Assembly (NCBI RefSeq): GCF_028280385.1
Contig: NZ_JANQLX010000003.1
Span: 434,001-498,000 of the forward strand
Source: Allomuricauda sp.
Lineage (GTDB): Bacteria > Bacteroidota > Bacteroidia > Flavobacteriales > Flavobacteriaceae
Direction: 5' to 3'
Length of the DNA stretch: 64,000 nt
Notes under the pieces: generated by a model
Seen by the model: only the letters and a program-made list of their open reading frames with translations
The model's database searches: none
What the model was told of the DNA's origin: nothing
Part shown: positions 61,429-64,000 of the stretch, one piece after another
Layout: each line of letters starts with the position of its first letter
How positions within the stretch are numbered: position 1 is the first letter of the stretch
Position numbers and translations under genes: made by a program

Positions 61429-61827
61429 ATGAATGTGCTGTTCATAGAAGATGATATGATTGAAACCATGAAGTTGCAACGTGCAATTGCAAAGTTTCAG
61501 ACCAAGCACAAGATTATTGAGGCAAAAAATGGGGAAGAAGCCTTGGAAATCTTGAAAGCTGGGAATTTACCAGATATCATATTACTGGATCTAAACATGC
61601 CACGGATGAGTGGGACAGAATTTCTTGCCGTCCTAAAGCAAGATCCCAAACTCAAATATTTGCCAACTATCATTTTGACCACATCCGAAAATCGAGTGGA
61701 TCTTTTGAAATGTTTCGAAATTGGCATAGCCGGATACATCATAAAGCCTTTAAAATATGAGGATTACGAATCCAAATTGAAAAAGGTTTTTGATTACTGG
61801 GAAATCAGTGAATTGATCAAAGGCTAA
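61429..61827 (+). CDS. Single-domain response regulator
   Basis: A 132-residue CheY-like receiver without an output domain. The acidic pocket is FIEDDMIE, the phospho-acceptor is Asp54 (ILLDLNMPRMSG), with the Thr in IILTTSEN and Lys in GYIIKPLKY. It precedes the H-NOX and sensor kinase genes by 78 bases on the same strand and probably takes phosphate from that kinase. Confidence 0.92.
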   Translation: MNVLFIEDDMIETMKLQRAIAKFQTKHKIIEAKNGEEALEILKAGNLPDIILLDLNMPRMSGTEFLAVLKQDPKLKYLPTIILTTSENRVDLLKCFEIGIAGYIIKPLKYEDYESKLKKVFDYWEISELIKG

Positions 61828-61905
61828 CAAAAAACCCGTTTTCACAACATATTTTTTATAAAAAGGTAGTACTATTCCTACTTTTAGTTCATAATATTCT
61901 TTATT

Positions 61906-62448
61906 GTGAAAGGAATTGTATTCACCGAATTTTTGGAAATGGTAGAGTCCCATTATGGACTTGAGACCGTAGATTCCATTATTGAAAATAGCGACCTTCC
62001 CTCTGGCGGGGCATACACTTCAGTAGGTACTTACGACTTCAATGAGATGGTCAGTCTCATTACCGCACTTAGCGGGGAAACAAATTTGCCCGCGGATAAA
62101 CTCTTGTATTCATTCGGGCTTTATCTCTTTGGGGGATTGGTGAAAACCCATCCTGAGGTGGTCTCCAGTTACAGAAATCCAATTGGGCTGCTTCAGAGCA
62201 TTGAAGACCATATCCATATCCACGTTAGGAAGCTTTATCCCGATGCGGAACTTCCAGAATTCAAGATTCTTTCCAAAACCGATTCTTCCCTTGAAATGAT
62301 CTATAGGTCAACACGCGGACTATATGCGTTGGCCCATGGGTTGATCGACAAGACCTTTGAACATTTCGGGAAAAAAGTAAATGTGGAGTATAAACTATTA
62401 AATGAAAACGGCACAGAAGTCAAATTCACGATCATCCAAAACGGATAA
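61906..62448 (+). CDS. H-NOX heme nitric oxide/oxygen-binding sensor protein
   Basis: A 180-residue heme sensor that binds nitric oxide and passes the signal to a kinase. The probable proximal heme ligand is His104 in DHIHIHVRKLYPDAELPEF, and the heme-propionate motif YxSxR is Tyr133-Ser135-Arg137 (IYRSTRGL). Length matches stand-alone H-NOX proteins. The start is GTG. Its 3' end overlaps the kinase gene by 47 bases in another frame, so the two are translated together. Confidence 0.93.
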   Translation: MKGIVFTEFLEMVESHYGLETVDSIIENSDLPSGGAYTSVGTYDFNEMVSLITALSGETNLPADKLLYSFGLYLFGGLVKTHPEVVSSYRNPIGLLQSIEDHIHIHVRKLYPDAELPEFKILSKTDSSLEMIYRSTRGLYALAHGLIDKTFEHFGKKVNVEYKLLNENGTEVKFTIIQNG

Positions 62449-64000
62449 GCCGGAGGTTTCCGTACTAAAGCGTGCCTTGGAAAGGGAAAAGAAAGCCCGG
62501 AAGGCCGCAGAAAGTCTGTTGGAGACCAAGGCCAAGGAACTCTATGACGCTTCCCTTCACCTAAAGGAAGCCAATGGACGTTTGGAAAGCTTGCTCAATA
62601 AAAAGGGCAACAGGATTGATAGTGCCTTTGTAAATATCATTGATCCCTATGTGGTCATGGACATGATGACCAATGTGATCAACATGAACGCCTCGGCCAA
62701 GGAATTTCTGGGATATGACCATACCAAGGAAGAGGTTCAGCTTTCCACTCTGGTGCATCCGGATTATTGGGAATATACAGCGGAGTCCTTTCAAACCTTA
62801 TTGCAAGTAGGGATCTTAAAGAATTATTCGGCCAAAATAGTCACCAAAAAGGGCGATGAGAAATTTGTGAATATCAACGCCAGCCTTATTTATGATGAAA
62901 ATGGTGTTCCCATTGCAGCCCAGGGTGTCATTCGGGATATCACACAAGAAATGGAGATCCAAAAGCTTTTGGAGGATCAAAAAAAACAACAGGACATTAT
63001 TGTTGAAAACTCCTCTTTGGGCATTTTGTTGATCGTGGATGAAAAGATCATAAAAGCCAATAAATCCTTTGTGGAATTATTGGGCTACTCCGAAGTGGAA
63101 TTGAAAAAACTTTCCATGAACGATATCTCAACCCTGGAGGATAGTGATCTATACGATGATCTGTTGCGAAAGAGCTTGGAAGATGACACCAAAAAATTCT
63201 CCATTGTCAGGAAGTTCCGCAAGAAAAACGGCAAAACCCTTTATGGCAAAACATCCATGAGCTCAGTTTTGGACGCAAAAGGGAAGATTCAATACAGCGT
63301 GGCCATGATCGAGGACATTACCAAGGACAAGATTGCGGATGAAAAACTAAGAGCTTCCGAGGAACGTATGGCCACCTTGATCACAAACCTTCAAACCGGG
63401 ATTCTCTTTGAAGACCAAAACCGAAAAATTGCATTGACAAATCAAAAGTTCTGTGACCTTTTTGGTATTCCGGTCTCACCTGATTCGTTAAGGGGCGTGA
63501 ATTGTGAAGATGCCATCCACAAATACAAGCACCTGTTTTCCGAGCCAGAGGTGGCTTTGGCCAGAATCAACCATGTCATAGACAAAAAAGAGGTGGTCAT
63601 GGCAGATGAGATGGAGTTGTTGGATGGCCGCACCTTTGAACGGGATTATATCCCCCTATTCAACAATGGGGAATATCAGGGCCATTTATGGAGCTATAAC
63701 GACGTAACCCTAAGAAAAAACTATCGTAGAAACCTAGAGATCCAAAAAGAGAAATACGGGAGCATCATTGCCAATATGAACCTGGGATTAGTGGAAGTGG
63801 ACAACGATGAGAACATCCTGATGGTCAACCAGAGTTTCAGCGAAATGATCGGGATGCCCGTAGACCAACTGATTGGAAAAAATGCGAAGGATGTCATCCA
63901 TATTTTGGGGGATGATTGGGAGAAGGTACAATCCCATAACAAAAAAAGAAAAAAGGGAATTTCAGATTCCTACGAAGTGGCTGTTGAAGTGGCCAACGGT
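62402..64000 (+). CDS. PAS-domain sensor kinase linked to H-NOX (partial, runs off the window)
   Basis: An open frame from the ATG at 62402 runs 533 codons without a stop to the window edge. Residues about 15-70 form a charged coiled coil (LKRALEREKKARKAAESLL, then KELYDASLHLKEANGRLESLL). At least three to four PAS domains follow, seen as VVMDMMTNVINMNASAKEFLGY, LLIVDEKIIKANKSFVELLGYSEVEL, ILFEDQNRKIALTNQKFCDLFGI, and LVEVDNDENILMVNQSFSEMIGM, with PAC-like ends such as GVIRDITQEMEIQKLL. No kinase core is inside the window, but this architecture and the H-NOX overlap point to the NO-responsive hybrid or histidine kinase of this family. Confidence 0.88.
   Translation, partial: MKTAQKSNSRSSKTDKPEVSVLKRALEREKKARKAAESLLETKAKELYDASLHLKEANGRLESLLNKKGNRIDSAFVNIIDPYVVMDMMTNVINMNASAKEFLGYDHTKEEVQLSTLVHPDYWEYTAESFQTLLQVGILKNYSAKIVTKKGDEKFVNINASLIYDENGVPIAAQGVIRDITQEMEIQKLLEDQKKQQDIIVENSSLGILLIVDEKIIKANKSFVELLGYSEVELKKLSMNDISTLEDSDLYDDLLRKSLEDDTKKFSIVRKFRKKNGKTLYGKTSMSSVLDAKGKIQYSVAMIEDITKDKIADEKLRASEERMATLITNLQTGILFEDQNRKIALTNQKFCDLFGIPVSPDSLRGVNCEDAIHKYKHLFSEPEVALARINHVIDKKEVVMADEMELLDGRTFERDYIPLFNNGEYQGHLWSYNDVTLRKNYRRNLEIQKEKYGSIIANMNLGLVEVDNDENILMVNQSFSEMIGMPVDQLIGKNAKDVIHILGDDWEKVQSHNKKRKKGISDSYEVAVEVANG

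Overview
The window reads as chromosomal DNA of a marine-type member of the Bacteroidota, most likely Flavobacteriaceae. The evidence is a SusC/SusD pair with a FecI/FecR-type sigma and anti-sigma pair, promoter boxes of the TAnnTTTG class (best case TTG-N19-TATATTTG before rpsP), few Shine-Dalgarno sequences, a DnaE with a fused N-terminal proofreading exonuclease, a ribosomal protein S16 with a long Ala/Glu tail, and a hutHIUG operon. No species is assigned.

Positions 1-25700 look accessory. They hold a sugar porter followed by a frameshifted dehydrogenase, then a polysaccharide/amino-sugar utilisation locus: ECF sigma factor, FecR anti-sigma, SusC, SusD, a surface lipoprotein, two secreted phosphoesterase-type lipoproteins, a kinase-MurQ fusion overlapping an SSS symporter, a GH20 hexosaminidase, and a large putative (alpha/alpha)-barrel protein carrying an expanded 27-residue repeat. 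A LytTR two-component pair, an alpha/beta hydrolase and an amine oxidase follow. The gene content suggests uptake and breakdown of N-acetylhexosamine/MurNAc-containing material such as peptidoglycan fragments. Two diverged direct repeats of about 240 bp (1791-2038 and 16506-16746) bracket the core of this locus.

Positions 25988-27518 hold a tyrosine recombinase next to a tRNA-Asp gene, a plausible junction between an integrated accessory region on the left and conserved chromosome on the right.

Positions 27600-41000 are mostly housekeeping genes: DUF58 protein, thioredoxin, DnaE, a sulfatase, rpsP-rimM, an outer-membrane barrel, a tRNA methyltransferase, an acyl-CoA dehydrogenase and an aldehyde dehydrogenase. 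Positions 40649-46283 hold a second alpha-type polymerase and a DinB polymerase, bracketed by two RelE/ParE-type toxin loci (one with a frameshifted antitoxin) and separated by an unusually regular array of 34 heptamers. A candidate small RNA with its own promoter box and terminator lies at 46460-46569.

Positions 46624-53389 are the histidine utilisation operon hutH-I-U-G with a divergent LysR-type regulator. The rest holds a nitroreductase, a DUF456 membrane protein, a BlaI/M56 regulatory pair with three perfect operator palindromes, ruvC, hemW and a chain of overlapping small genes. It ends in a nitric-oxide signalling set: receiver protein, H-NOX, and a PAS-rich sensor protein that runs off the right edge.
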